Shown here: one piece after another, positions 52,017 through 60,577 of the stretch
How the letters are laid out: each line of letters starts with the position of its first letter
Numbering within the stretch: position 1 is the first letter of the stretch
Assembly (NCBI RefSeq): GCF_907177275.1
Contig: NZ_CAJSLV010000044.1
Coordinates: forward strand, 120,480 to 184,479
DNA: 64,000 nucleotides
Origin: Actinacidiphila cocklensis
Lineage (GTDB): Bacteria > Actinomycetota > Actinomycetes > Streptomycetales > Streptomycetaceae
Direction of reading: 5' to 3'
The notes under the pieces: generated by a model
Database searches by the model: none
Told to the model about the DNA's origin: nothing
The model's input: the letters and a program-made list of their open reading frames with translations, nothing else
Made by a program: the position numbers and the translations under genes

Positions 52017-52400
52017 ATGACGGACACGGCGGCGGAGACGGCAGTGACACAAGCAGCGGCGGGCTCAGCGCCGGGATCGACGGGTTCGGCAGCAGACGAG
52101 ATTGTGTCGCCGCAGGGCCCGCATGGCTATAGCCACGACAAGGAGTCCCACCTCAAACGCCTGCGGAGGATCGAGGGCCAGATCCGCGGCCTCCAGCGGA
52201 TGGTCGAGCAGGACGTCTACTGCATCGACATCCTGACCCAGGTCTCGGCCAGCACCAAGGGGCTGCAGTCCTTCGCGCTGCAGCTCCTGGAGGAGCACCT
52301 GCGGCACTGCGTGGCCGCGGCGGCGGTCGGCGGCGGCCCCGAGATCGACGAGAAGGTCGCCGAGGCGACGGCGGCGATAGCGCGGCTGCTGCGTACCTAG
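52017..52400 (+). CDS. csoR: Copper-sensing transcriptional repressor CsoR
   Basis: A 127-residue all-helical repressor. The copper ligands fit the C-H-C fingerprint: Cys69 (QDVYCIDILTQ), His94 and Cys98 (LLEEHLRHCVA), with the 25- and 4-residue spacing of known CsoRs. The DNA-binding helix is HLKRLRRIEGQIRGLQRMVE. The disordered first 35 residues are typical of Streptomyces. It is not next to copZ/copA and must act in trans on the copper efflux genes. Confidence 0.95.
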   Translation: MTDTAAETAVTQAAAGSAPGSTGSAADEIVSPQGPHGYSHDKESHLKRLRRIEGQIRGLQRMVEQDVYCIDILTQVSASTKGLQSFALQLLEEHLRHCVAAAAVGGGPEIDEKVAEATAAIARLLRT

Positions 52401-52420
52401 GGCCGGCCCTGGGGCGGGTC

Positions 52421-52585
52421 CTAGTGCGCGGGGCAGCGGTCGACTTCGAGTACCTCGTCGATGCGGGCGAAGCTCAGCCGCTCCTCGTCGGCGGTGGACG
52501 CGGCGATGATCAGCTCCCCGCACAGCTCGATCTCGGCGAGGGCCACCGGGTCGTCCTGGACCGTGGCTCCGGGCGACGGCACCAT
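52421..52585 (-). CDS. Small conserved protein, 54 residues
   Basis: Read from ATG 52583-52585 with GGAGGAGG eight bases upstream. The peptide starts MVPSPGATVQDDPVALAEIE and ends IDEVLEVDRCPAH, passing through LCGELIIAASTADEERLSFA. It is a soluble acidic helical peptide that resembles a short Streptomyces family I have seen but cannot name. Function unknown. Confidence 0.7.
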   Translation of the reverse strand: MVPSPGATVQDDPVALAEIELCGELIIAASTADEERLSFARIDEVLEVDRCPAH

Positions 52586-52746
52586 ATCCGCACCACCTCC
52601 TCCGCCAAGCGTCCCGTCCAACGGCCGCCATCCAGCGTAGGGACCTCCTTGCCCCGGCGCATGGCACGGAAGGACCATTTCCCGCACCCCCCGCCCGGGC
52701 GGAGGGCGGCCGTGCGGCGGCCAGGGTGGATCCGCAGGGTCCCGCA

Positions 52747-53658
52747 CTAGGAAGAAACGATCTTGCCGGCCCAGATGTCGTCCCCCCGGGGCGTGGCGAA
52801 CGCCACCAGCGCGCCGAAGCCGTCGAAGACCGTGGTCGACACCACACCCACCCCGCTTCCCTTGGCGCCGAAGGTGAAGTGCTCGGTGAGCCGGCGCAGC
52901 CGGCCCTCCGCGTCGAGCCACGCGTCGAACGGCACCCGGGTGACGGCGAAGCCGCCGGCCGCCGCGGTGAGCGCCCCCGACGTGCCCGGCGCCGCGGCGC
53001 GGGCGGCCCGCGCGATGTCCGCGACGCCGCGGTAGTGGCGTACCGGCGTACCGCCCAGCGCCTCCTCGCCGACCAGGACCACCTGCTGGGCGCCGCGCAG
53101 CAGTTCCGCCGCGGCCAGCGGCTCGGTGGCGCCGCCGGTGACGAGGTTGCCGTCCGGCAGCGCCGTGGTGTCGACCCGTACCCACTTGCCCGCCGGCACC
53201 CCCGCACCGCGGTCCTTCATGTACAGCGCGCCGGGCGTCATCACCTCGGTGACCGGCCTGTGCTCCTCCGCGCCCGCGGCGTCCCTGGGCAGCACCAGGA
53301 TCAGTTCGCCCTGCCGTCTGGCGTAGTCGAAGCGGCCGGTACCGGTGACGGTGACCCAGGTGCCGCCGCTGGCCATCCGCATCGACGTCTCCACCAGCGA
53401 GCTGCCGGCCCGCACCAGGGCGTCGGCGGCGTCCCACACAGCCGCCGACGCGTCGCCGCCGGCGTCCTTCGCACCGCCCGGCCGGGCCTCGGCCGCCGCG
53501 GGCTCGCCGCCCGCCGCGGCACCGTGCTGCACGCACCCCGTGACCAGCGCCACCGCGCAGCCTGCCGCGGCCGCCGCCGTCGCCGCACGCCGGAGCCGCC
53601 CCGCGGCCGGCGTCCCTACCGCCGGGGGCGTCGCCCCCGTGGACATCGCAGCCACCAT
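52747..53658 (-). CDS. Secreted lipoprotein (LppX/LprG-like or hypothetical)
   Basis: A protein of about 303 residues with a lipoprotein signal (RRAATAAAAAGCAVALVTGC, lipidation Cys about residue 42). The mature part is beta-rich: VTVTGTGRFDYARRQGELIL and [20 protein letters not shown], with a C-terminal VFDGFGALVAFATPRGDDIW. The layout (an antiparallel sheet over helices) resembles LppX/LprG lipid-binding lipoproteins, but that is weak. The start is unsure (ATG 53658 or 53646). Confidence 0.75.
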   Translation of the reverse strand: MVAAMSTGATPPAVGTPAAGRLRRAATAAAAAGCAVALVTGCVQHGAAAGGEPAAAEARPGGAKDAGGDASAAVWDAADALVRAGSSLVETSMRMASGGTWVTVTGTGRFDYARRQGELILVLPRDAAGAEEHRPVTEVMTPGALYMKDRGAGVPAGKWVRVDTTALPDGNLVTGGATEPLAAAELLRGAQQVVLVGEEALGGTPVRHYRGVADIARAARAAAPGTSGALTAAAGGFAVTRVPFDAWLDAEGRLRRLTEHFTFGAKGSGVGVVSTTVFDGFGALVAFATPRGDDIWAGKIVSS

Positions 53659-53741
53659 CCCTGAACCATCCCGTCCGCGCCTCGGCCTCACCTCGGTAAC
53701 GACGGTCGGAAGCGCACCGTCACGCCCGTTACGGTGGTGAG

Positions 53742-53909
53742 GTGCTCGAGTTCTGTACCGTCCAGGAGACGGCGGCCGCCGACCATCGGACGTCCGTCGT
53801 CGAGCGGGGCTCCTTCGCCAGCGCCCACTGCTCCTGCGGCTGGAAGGGGCCCGCCCGCAGAGCCCGCGACCGGGCCAGGCGCGACGCCCAGGAGCACGCC
53901 GGCGGCTGA
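53742..53909 (+). CDS. Small CxCGW protein, 55 residues
   Basis: The frame from GTG 53742 begins VLEFCTVQETAAADHRTSVV and ends DRARRDAQEHAGG, with the motif HCSCGWKGPARRARDR in between. The pattern of a CxCGW knuckle and a basic helix recurs in small Streptomyces proteins. TACGGT six bases before the GTG suggests a leaderless mRNA. No function is known; a single CxC plus His could bind zinc. Confidence 0.6.
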   Translation: MLEFCTVQETAAADHRTSVVERGSFASAHCSCGWKGPARRARDRARRDAQEHAGG

Positions 53910-53990
53910 TCGCCGCCGCCCGCCGCGCACCGCAACCAGCACCCCCGCCGCCACGTCTGGACTTGCAGAGTCCCCACAGGAAATGCGGCG

Positions 53991-55592
53991 GTGAAGCACG
54001 TGAACGAGTCGTCGGCCCCCCAGGCCCAGGCCAGTGCCCCGATACGGCGGCGTACGGCCCTCACGGCGGGCGGCGGCGCCCTCGCCGCGACCTGGCTGAC
54101 CGGCTGCGGCCCGGCCGGCGGTGACAGCGGCGGCGACGGCAAGGCGCCCCCGCCGCGCACCACCACCGCGGCGCCCGCCACCCGGACCCCCAGCCCCGGC
54201 TTCTCGCCGGTCGCCGCCGACTGGCCCGCCCTCGGCTCCGCCCTGCACGGCCGGCTGGTCCGCCCGAAGGACGCCGCCTACGCCACCGACCGGCGGCTGT
54301 ACAACACCCGCTTCGACCACCTGCGCCCGGCCGCCATCGCGCACGTCAGCGGCGCCGACGACATCCGCCGCTGCCTGGACTTCGCCCACCGCACCGCGAC
54401 CACGCCCGTCGTGCGCAGCGGCGGCCACTCCTACGCCGGCTGGTCCAGCGGCGACGGCAAGCTGGTCATCGACGTCTCCGAGCTGAACTCGATCCGGCTC
54501 GACGGCACCACGGCCACCGTCGGCGCCGGGGCCAAACTCATCGACGTCTACGCCACGCTCGGCAAGCAGGGCAGGACGATCCCGGCCGGCTCCTGCCCCT
54601 CCGTCGGCGTCTCCGGGCTCACACTGGGCGGCGGCCACGGCGTGATGAGCCGCTCCATGGGCCTGACCTGCGACAATCTCATCGGCGCCACGCTGATCAC
54701 CGCGGACGGCACGACCCACGAGGTCTCCGCCGACCAGGAACCCGACATCTTCTGGGCACTGCGCGGCGCGGGCTGCGGCAACTTCGGCGTCGTCACCTCG
54801 CTGCGCTTCTCCACCCACCCGGTGCCCGAGGTCGTCACCGGCTACCTGACCTGGCCGTGGGGCCGGGCCGCCGAGGTGCTCACCGCCTGGCAGGGCTGGG
54901 GTCCCGACCAGCCGGACCACCTCTGGTCGGCGCTGCACCTGGACTGCGCCCCGGGCGGCTCACCGACCGTCTCCGTCGCGATGCTGTCCACCGGTTCGAA
55001 GTCCGACCTGTCCGCGGCCGCCGACCGCCTCGCCGACGCCGCCGGCGCCCCGGCCTCCTCGGTCTCGCTGCACCCGCACACCTACCTGGAGGCGATGTTC
55101 GCCTACGCGGGCTGCTCGGGACAGTCCGCCGCCCAGTGCCACCTGGCGCCCGAGGGCCACCTGGGCCGAGACACCTACACCGCCCGCTCCGACTTCTACG
55201 ACACCGACCTGCCGGCCGCCGGCGTCAGCGCCCTGCTCTCGCAGGTCGAACGGCTGGCGAGCGCCTCGGGCGGCGGCGCGGGCAGCATCGCGCTGACCGC
55301 ACTGGGCGGCGCGGTCAACCGGGTCTCCCCCACCGCGACCGCCTTCAGCCACCGCGGCTCGCGCTTCCTGGCGCAGTACCTGGCCTCCGCGGCCCTGTCG
55401 ACGACCTCCTGGCTGGACACCACCCACGACGCGATGCGCCGCTACGCCTCGGGCGGCGCCTACCAGAACTACACCGACCCGGCCCTCACCGACTGGCGTA
55501 CCGCCTACTACGGGCAGAACGCCGGCCGGCTCGCCGCGCTCAAGCGAACCCTCGACCCGCAGCGGCTCTTCGACTTCCCGCAGGCCCTGTGA
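53991..55592 (+). CDS. Secreted FAD-linked oxidoreductase of the BBE family
   Basis: A 533-residue flavoenzyme. A twin-arginine motif (IRRRTALTAGGGALAA) and a lipobox-like LTGC mark it as Tat-exported, probably a lipoprotein. The FAD domain has VVRSGGHSYAGWSSGDGKLV, whose His is the 8-alpha attachment site, and PAGSCPSVGVSGLTLGGGHG, whose Cys is the second attachment site, so flavin is likely bicovalently bound. The C-terminal BBE motif is YQNYTDPALTDWRTAYYGQN. It could oxidise a sugar or another alcohol; the substrate is unknown. Confidence 0.9.
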   Translation: MKHVNESSAPQAQASAPIRRRTALTAGGGALAATWLTGCGPAGGDSGGDGKAPPPRTTTAAPATRTPSPGFSPVAADWPALGSALHGRLVRPKDAAYATDRRLYNTRFDHLRPAAIAHVSGADDIRRCLDFAHRTATTPVVRSGGHSYAGWSSGDGKLVIDVSELNSIRLDGTTATVGAGAKLIDVYATLGKQGRTIPAGSCPSVGVSGLTLGGGHGVMSRSMGLTCDNLIGATLITADGTTHEVSADQEPDIFWALRGAGCGNFGVVTSLRFSTHPVPEVVTGYLTWPWGRAAEVLTAWQGWGPDQPDHLWSALHLDCAPGGSPTVSVAMLSTGSKSDLSAAADRLADAAGAPASSVSLHPHTYLEAMFAYAGCSGQSAAQCHLAPEGHLGRDTYTARSDFYDTDLPAAGVSALLSQVERLASASGGGAGSIALTALGGAVNRVSPTATAFSHRGSRFLAQYLASAALSTTSWLDTTHDAMRRYASGGAYQNYTDPALTDWRTAYYGQNAGRLAALKRTLDPQRLFDFPQAL

Positions 55593-55653
55593 CGGCTCGC
55601 GGCCGGACGCGAACGGCCGGAAGCCGCCTTGACGGCGACCGGCCCGAGCGGTC

Positions 55654-56349
55654 TCACGCTGCCAGGTCCTTGTCCGCGGCGCTGTGCCAGCGGTGCGGCG
55701 AGGAGGCGCGCGGCGGCCGGCCGTAGGGCGCGGGCCGCGCGACGACCAGGAAGGCCGCCCGGCCGCGGGCCAGCCTCGTGGTCAGCGCGGTGAGCAGGGC
55801 CAGGGCGAGCGGGGCGAGCAGCAGCGCGGTGGCGGCGCCGAGCGCGAAGCCGCCGACGACGTCGGTCGGGTAGTGCGCACCCAGGTAGACCTGCGCGAAG
55901 CCCTCGGCCACCGCGACGCCTATCGCGACGGCTCCCGCGGCGCGGCTGACCATGAACAGCCCGACGGCGACCGCCGCGGCGAGCGCGACGTGGTCGCTGA
56001 CGAAGGACGCGGTGTGGTGGCCGCGCACCAGCACGTCGAGGCCGTCGTGGTCGACGTACGGTCGCGGCCGCTGCACCAGCGCGCGTACGGAGATGTTGAG
56101 CAGCAGGGCGATGCCCGCGGCGAGGCAGGACCACAGGACGCCCGCGACCGCGGCGGGCGCGTCGGCCGAGCGCCGGGCCACCCGCCACCAGCACCATCCG
56201 GCCAGCAGCGCGGTCAGGGCGATCAGGCCGTAGCCGCCGAGCAGTTCGACGGCCCGGTCGACGCCGCGCGGTGCCTGCTTGGCGAGTTCGTTGATGGAGC
56301 GGAGCAGGGTGATGTCGGGGTTCGTGCTGTCACTGGCGACCTCTGCCAT
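55654..56349 (-). CDS. PAP2-family membrane phosphatase
   Basis: A 231-residue integral membrane protein with about five to six helices. Phosphatase motifs are VRALVQRPRPYV (motif 1, RPRP), SFVSDHVALAAAVAVG (motif 2, usual PSGH replaced by VSDH) and YLGAHYPTDVVGGFA (motif 3, with His and Asp). It may dephosphorylate undecaprenyl pyrophosphate or a lipid phosphate. The VSDH variant in motif 2 is seen in some actinobacterial members. Confidence 0.85.
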   Translation of the reverse strand: MAEVASDSTNPDITLLRSINELAKQAPRGVDRAVELLGGYGLIALTALLAGWCWWRVARRSADAPAAVAGVLWSCLAAGIALLLNISVRALVQRPRPYVDHDGLDVLVRGHHTASFVSDHVALAAAVAVGLFMVSRAAGAVAIGVAVAEGFAQVYLGAHYPTDVVGGFALGAATALLLAPLALALLTALTTRLARGRAAFLVVARPAPYGRPPRASSPHRWHSAADKDLAA

Positions 56350-56566
56350 GGCGGTGGTACCCCTTACCACTAGCAACTGACCGTACCTCAGCGGTTCGGC
56401 ACGTCTGCAACCCCCGTCGCTTGCGTACCAACCCATTGTCGCCCGTACAACGGCCGACACGGTACGTAGCGTTCCGGTCTTCGCCAGAAGATCACCATGC
56501 TGTTATCCAAGGGTGACCAGCGAACCCGCATGAACGTCAGGCGTGGGCCAGGAGGTGACGTTCCGT

Positions 56567-57574
56567 TCAGGCCGCGGCCACCGGAAGCGCCGCCGCGCCC
56601 GCCTGGGTGACCCGGGTCGCGCCGATGAAGTCGGGCGTGTCGATCCGGTCGAAGCGGATCACCGCACCGGTGTGCGGGGCGTCGATCATGTAGCCGCCGC
56701 CGACGTAGAGCCCGACGTGGTGGATCGAGCGCGGGTCGTCCAGGTTGTGGGCGAAGAAGACCAGATCGCCGGGCAGCATCTCGTTCCTGCCCGGGTGCGC
56801 GCCGGCGTTCCACTGGTCGTTGGCGACCCGCGGCAGGGTGATGCCCACCGAGGCGTACGCCGCCTGCGTCAGCCCCGAGCAGTCGAACCGCCCGCCCTGC
56901 GCCGCTGTCCCCTCGCCGCCCCACAGATAAGGGGTGCCGATCCGGGTCTGCGCGAAGTAGATCGCCCCGGCCGCCTGCTGCGACGGCCGCACGGTGCCGA
57001 CCGGCGCGGCGAAGCTCTTCTCCAGGGTGCGGATGGTCGTCACGTAGTTCTGCGTCTCGCGGTACGGCGGCACCCCGCCGTGCTGGATGACGGCGTACGC
57101 CCCGGCGTTGTAGGCCGCCAGCATGTTGTCCGTGTTGTCCCCGGGGACGTCCTTCACATACCGGGCCAGGTCGCAGTCGTAGGTCGCGGCCGACGGGATC
57201 GCGTCCTGCGGGTCCCAGACGTCGGCCTTGCCGTCGCCGTTGCCGTCGATCCCGTGGGTGGCCCAGGTGCCGGGGATGAACTGGGCGATGCCCTGTGCCT
57301 GCGCACCGCTCTGCGCGCGCGGGTCCCAGCCGCTCTCCTGGTAGAGCTGCGCGGCCAGCAGCGCCGGATTCAGCGCCGGGCACAGACTGCCCCACTTCTG
57401 CACGATCGGCTGGTAGACGTCCGGCACCGCGCCCTTGGCCAGCCGCACCGCACCGCCGGAGCCGCCGCCCGCCAGGCCGGCCGCCGCCGAGTACGTCCCG
57501 ACGACCAGCAGGGCCATGAAGGAGAAGAGCAGCCCACCGCCGAAGATGACGGCCAGCCAGACCTTACGCGCCAT
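56567..57574 (-). CDS. Lytic transglycosylase + NlpC/P60 cell wall hydrolase
   Basis: A 335-residue bifunctional wall hydrolase. A signal anchor (VWLAVIFGGGLLFSFMALLV) is followed by a transglycosylase domain with catalytic Glu80 (LLAAQLYQESGWDPRAQSGA, then QAQGIAQFIPGTW). The C-terminal NlpC/P60 peptidase has Cys232 (GRFDCSGLTQAAYASVG), His286 (IHHVGLYVGGG) and His301 (DAPHTGAVI). Such fusions open the wall for conjugation or secretion machines; here it is divergent from the type IV secretion-like operon, so a role in placing that machine in the wall is a good inference. Confidence 0.92.
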   Translation of the reverse strand: MARKVWLAVIFGGGLLFSFMALLVVGTYSAAAGLAGGGSGGAVRLAKGAVPDVYQPIVQKWGSLCPALNPALLAAQLYQESGWDPRAQSGAQAQGIAQFIPGTWATHGIDGNGDGKADVWDPQDAIPSAATYDCDLARYVKDVPGDNTDNMLAAYNAGAYAVIQHGGVPPYRETQNYVTTIRTLEKSFAAPVGTVRPSQQAAGAIYFAQTRIGTPYLWGGEGTAAQGGRFDCSGLTQAAYASVGITLPRVANDQWNAGAHPGRNEMLPGDLVFFAHNLDDPRSIHHVGLYVGGGYMIDAPHTGAVIRFDRIDTPDFIGATRVTQAGAAALPVAAA

Positions 57575-57863
57575 CAGTGCCGCCTCCCCTTCCGCACCCT
57601 GTCCGCCGCACCGTTCTCACCATGCAGGAACACACGTTCCTATCGTTGCCCTGCGGTTATGCTCGTGATACACAGAGTAGTCATCCATGTCCCATCGAAC
57701 ACCGGTCCGCGTACCAGTCTGACGGCTCCGGGCCGGATCACACGGACGATCCGCCGAGAAAGTCGCCCAGCGGCGCGCAACAGCGGAAACGTCGGTCAAG
57801 ATAGATGCTGGCCCCTTGCGCCCCGGCAGGGGAGCCAACTGACAGAGCGGGGTGGTGAGTTAC
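57575..57863. promoter_or_regulatory. Divergent promoter region of wall hydrolase and T4SS-like operon
   Basis: No gene is seen in 289 bases. AT-richer stretches such as GGTTATGCTCGTGATACACA and GTCAAGATAGATGCTGG are candidate promoter parts. Confidence 0.4.
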
Positions 57864-58172
57864 ATGTTCGTGGCAGCCCCAAAGGGCGACATCAACACCA
57901 TCATCGGCGGCATCGCACCGGACTGGGGACCTTTCGGGTCCCTGGGCCAGGAAGCGCGTGTGATGATCGAGGTGGTCATGGCGGTGGCGATCCTGCTGTG
58001 CCTGGCCATGGCGATCTGGGGTGCGGCGAAGCAGCGGATCGGCGCGACCGCGCTGCGCGACACGTTCAGCGCGGAGCAGGGCAAGGGATTGATCATCGCC
58101 GGGCTGACCGGCGTGTTCATCATCGGATCGCTCGGCACGCTGTTCACCATCGTCTACGGAATGGCCGTGTAG
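57864..58172 (+). CDS. Small two-helix membrane protein (VirB2-like position)
   Basis: A 102-residue protein with two transmembrane helices (VVMAVAILLCLAMAIWGAAK and GLIIAGLTGVFIIGSLGTLF) separated by a short basic loop. This size and topology resemble pilin-like VirB2/TrbC subunits, though there is no cleavable signal. It is the first gene of the six-gene operon (the cmdF-type position in the S. coelicolor SCO4126-4131 cluster, from memory). ATG 57864 is preferred; GTG 57852 is another option. Confidence 0.7.
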   Translation: MFVAAPKGDINTIIGGIAPDWGPFGSLGQEARVMIEVVMAVAILLCLAMAIWGAAKQRIGATALRDTFSAEQGKGLIIAGLTGVFIIGSLGTLFTIVYGMAV

Positions 58173-58350
58173 CCGGGCGCACCCGCCGCCCGCCCGCCGG
58201 CCGCTGCCCTGCCAAGTCCCCAGGAGCCCGTCCCAGGCTCCACCTTCCCACCCGAGGCTGCGTGCTGATGCCCACTCGACCAAGCAGCGGAGCCGTCCGC
58301 CCGACGCGGTGCTCCCGCGCGCCCGCGGCGCCCCGAGGGGCGGCCGCGCG

Positions 58351-59193
58351 ATGAGTCTCGGCCAGGACGGACCCCCGACCAGGACCCGGATGCCCGAGGG
58401 CCACACGACCCACGGCGGCGGCACCCGCCGCCCGCAGCCCCGGCGTGCCCTGGTCACCGTGGTGGGCATCGTCGTCCTGCTGATCGCCGCCCTGGCCTTC
58501 GCCAACCGCGGTGACCACCCCTCAGCCGGCGGCGGCAGTACCGGCGGCGGCACCTCGGGCGGCGGCACCGGCTCCCACGGCTCCGACGCCGCGCCCACCG
58601 CGCCGACCGGCCAGAAGCCCGTCGACGGCAAGGGCGGCGCGGGCATCCCGGCCGGCTTCGCGCACACCGACCAGGGCGCGCAGTCCGCGGCGGCCAACTA
58701 CGCGGTGGCGCTGGGCTCCGCCGACATGTTCAACACCGACCGCAGGCACCGCATCGTCAGCTCGATCTACGACCCCGCCGTCAGCGCCGGTCTGCAGACC
58801 AGCCTGGACCAGGCATACGCGGGCGCGGCCCTGAAGAGCCTCGGCCTCACCGCCGACGGGACCGCGCCGGCCGGCTTCACCTTCGTCTCCCGCACGGTGC
58901 CGATCGGCACCAAGGTCACCTCCGGCTCCGGTGCCGGCTCCGCCGACGCCAAATCCGTCGAGGTGTGGTGCACCGACCTGGTCGGCCTGGCCGGCTCCGG
59001 CTCCACCAAGCCGGTCAGCACCGCCTGGTTCACCATCACCGAGCAGCTGGTCTGGTCCAACGGCGACTGGAAGATCCGCTCCTCCAGTCAGAAGGACGGC
59101 CCCGCCCCGGTCGCCGCCGACAACCAGGCCGCCTCCGCCGACGAAATCGCCGGCGCGGTCCGGGACTACGGAGGGTTCACGTATGCCAGGTAG
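58351..59193 (+). CDS. Membrane-anchored protein, VirB8/TcpC-like
   Basis: A 280-residue protein with a short cytoplasmic N-terminus, one helix (ALVTVVGIVVLLIAALAFAN), a Gly/Ser-rich linker and an extracytoplasmic domain. The domain ends TAWFTITEQLVWSNGDWKIR, as in the NTF2-like fold of VirB8/TcpC-type proteins that assemble secretion channels. The next gene starts 11 bases inside its 3' end. The assignment rests on topology and context. Confidence 0.7.
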   Translation: MSLGQDGPPTRTRMPEGHTTHGGGTRRPQPRRALVTVVGIVVLLIAALAFANRGDHPSAGGGSTGGGTSGGGTGSHGSDAAPTAPTGQKPVDGKGGAGIPAGFAHTDQGAQSAAANYAVALGSADMFNTDRRHRIVSSIYDPAVSAGLQTSLDQAYAGAALKSLGLTADGTAPAGFTFVSRTVPIGTKVTSGSGAGSADAKSVEVWCTDLVGLAGSGSTKPVSTAWFTITEQLVWSNGDWKIRSSSQKDGPAPVAADNQAASADEIAGAVRDYGGFTYAR

Positions 59194-60577
59194 CAGCCGC
59201 ACCCGACGTCAGAACCGCACCCGGCGCGGACCCGCCGCCCGCCGCTGGTCCGTACCCGCCACGCTGACCGTCCTGACCGCCGCCGCGGTCACGCTGTCCT
59301 CCCGCGCGGCGCTGGCGGCCACCGCGACGCCCTCCCCGCCCGGCGCCACTCCCACGACGGCGCCGCCCGACAGCAGCGCCTGCGACGGCCTGATCGGCGC
59401 CGCCAAGGACTACTGCACCAAGGGCGACGCCAACGCCCCGGCCAAGGGCACCAACCCGACCGACACCCTCGACCCGCTCACCTCGCTCGCCAAGGGCTGC
59501 GCCAACGCCGCCTCGTGGACGATCGACAAGCTGTCGGCCGCCGTGACGAAGACGACGCAGGTGGACTTCACCAACACCGCGTTCCTGCGGCAGTACGCCG
59601 TGGTCTTCGCGGCGTCCACGATCCTGACGCTGATCCTGTGGCTGCTGGCGGTGGCCAAGCGGGCGGTGCGCGGGGCGCCGATGACCGAGGCGCTGACGGA
59701 GGCGGTCGGCTTCCTGTGGCTGACGGTGCTGGCGTCGGCCTTCACCCCGCTGATCCTCTACACCGTGGTCTCGGCGACCGACGCGGTCACCGACGTGGTG
59801 TCCTCGGGCACCAAGTCCGACACCCAGGTCTTCTTCGGTTCCTTCTCCGGCGCCCTGACCAAGGGCACCGACATCGGCGGCGGCCCGATCATGCTGATCG
59901 TGGTGTCGATGGTCTCGGTGCTCGCGGCCGGCGTGCTCTGGCTCGAACTCGTCATCAGGGCGGCGCTGCTGTACGTCGGCGCGCTGCTGGGCACCGCGGT
60001 CTACGCGGGCCTGGTGGACAAGAACATGTGGCACCACGTCAGGCGCTGGGCCGGCATCATGATCGCGGTGATCCTGGTGAAACCGGTGATCGTGATCGTG
60101 CTGGGCCTGGCCGGCGCGCTGTCCTCCTCCGACGACGGACCCGACGCCTTCTCCGCGGTCGTCTCCGGCCTGGCCATCATCCTGCTGGCGATCTTCGCGA
60201 GCTTCATGATCTACCGCTTCGTCCCGGGCTTCGGCGACGACGTGGTCAGCCTGCGCAACAGCCGCAAGGCCAGCGGCCAGAGCCAGGCCGCCGCGGTCAT
60301 CTCCTCGCCCGCCGCACTGGTCAAGCAGGGCATCAAGACGCACAGCGCCCGCGGCGGCCCGCAGGAGCAGGCCCAGGGCGGCGGGCCGCAGCCGTCGAAC
60401 GCGGTGGCAGGCGGCATGGCCGCGCACAGCTCACGCGGCGGCCAGAGCGGCGGCGGCGCCGCCGCACCGCCCCCGCGGCCCGGCGGTGGCGGCCAGGGCG
60501 GCGGAGGCGGCCTCGGCTCGCCCTTCCGGGCGAACCAGGGATCGAACAACGGCACGCAGGGAGGTGATCGCGGGTGA
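59183..60577 (+). CDS. Multi-pass channel protein, VirB6/TrbL-like
   Basis: A 464-residue protein with a signal-like N-terminus (WSVPATLTVLTAAAVTLSSR), a small extracytoplasmic region with cysteines (SACDGLIGAAKDYCTKGD), and about six helices, for example YAVVFAASTILTLILWLLAV, ELVIRAALLYVGALLGTAVY and IMIAVILVKPVIVIVLGLAG. The C-terminal 90 residues are Gly/Pro/Gln-rich and disordered. This is the layout of TrbL/VirB6 inner-membrane channel proteins of type IV secretion. Confidence 0.8.
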   Translation: MPGSSRTRRQNRTRRGPAARRWSVPATLTVLTAAAVTLSSRAALAATATPSPPGATPTTAPPDSSACDGLIGAAKDYCTKGDANAPAKGTNPTDTLDPLTSLAKGCANAASWTIDKLSAAVTKTTQVDFTNTAFLRQYAVVFAASTILTLILWLLAVAKRAVRGAPMTEALTEAVGFLWLTVLASAFTPLILYTVVSATDAVTDVVSSGTKSDTQVFFGSFSGALTKGTDIGGGPIMLIVVSMVSVLAAGVLWLELVIRAALLYVGALLGTAVYAGLVDKNMWHHVRRWAGIMIAVILVKPVIVIVLGLAGALSSSDDGPDAFSAVVSGLAIILLAIFASFMIYRFVPGFGDDVVSLRNSRKASGQSQAAAVISSPAALVKQGIKTHSARGGPQEQAQGGGPQPSNAVAGGMAAHSSRGGQSGGGAAAPPPRPGGGGQGGGGGLGSPFRANQGSNNGTQGGDRG

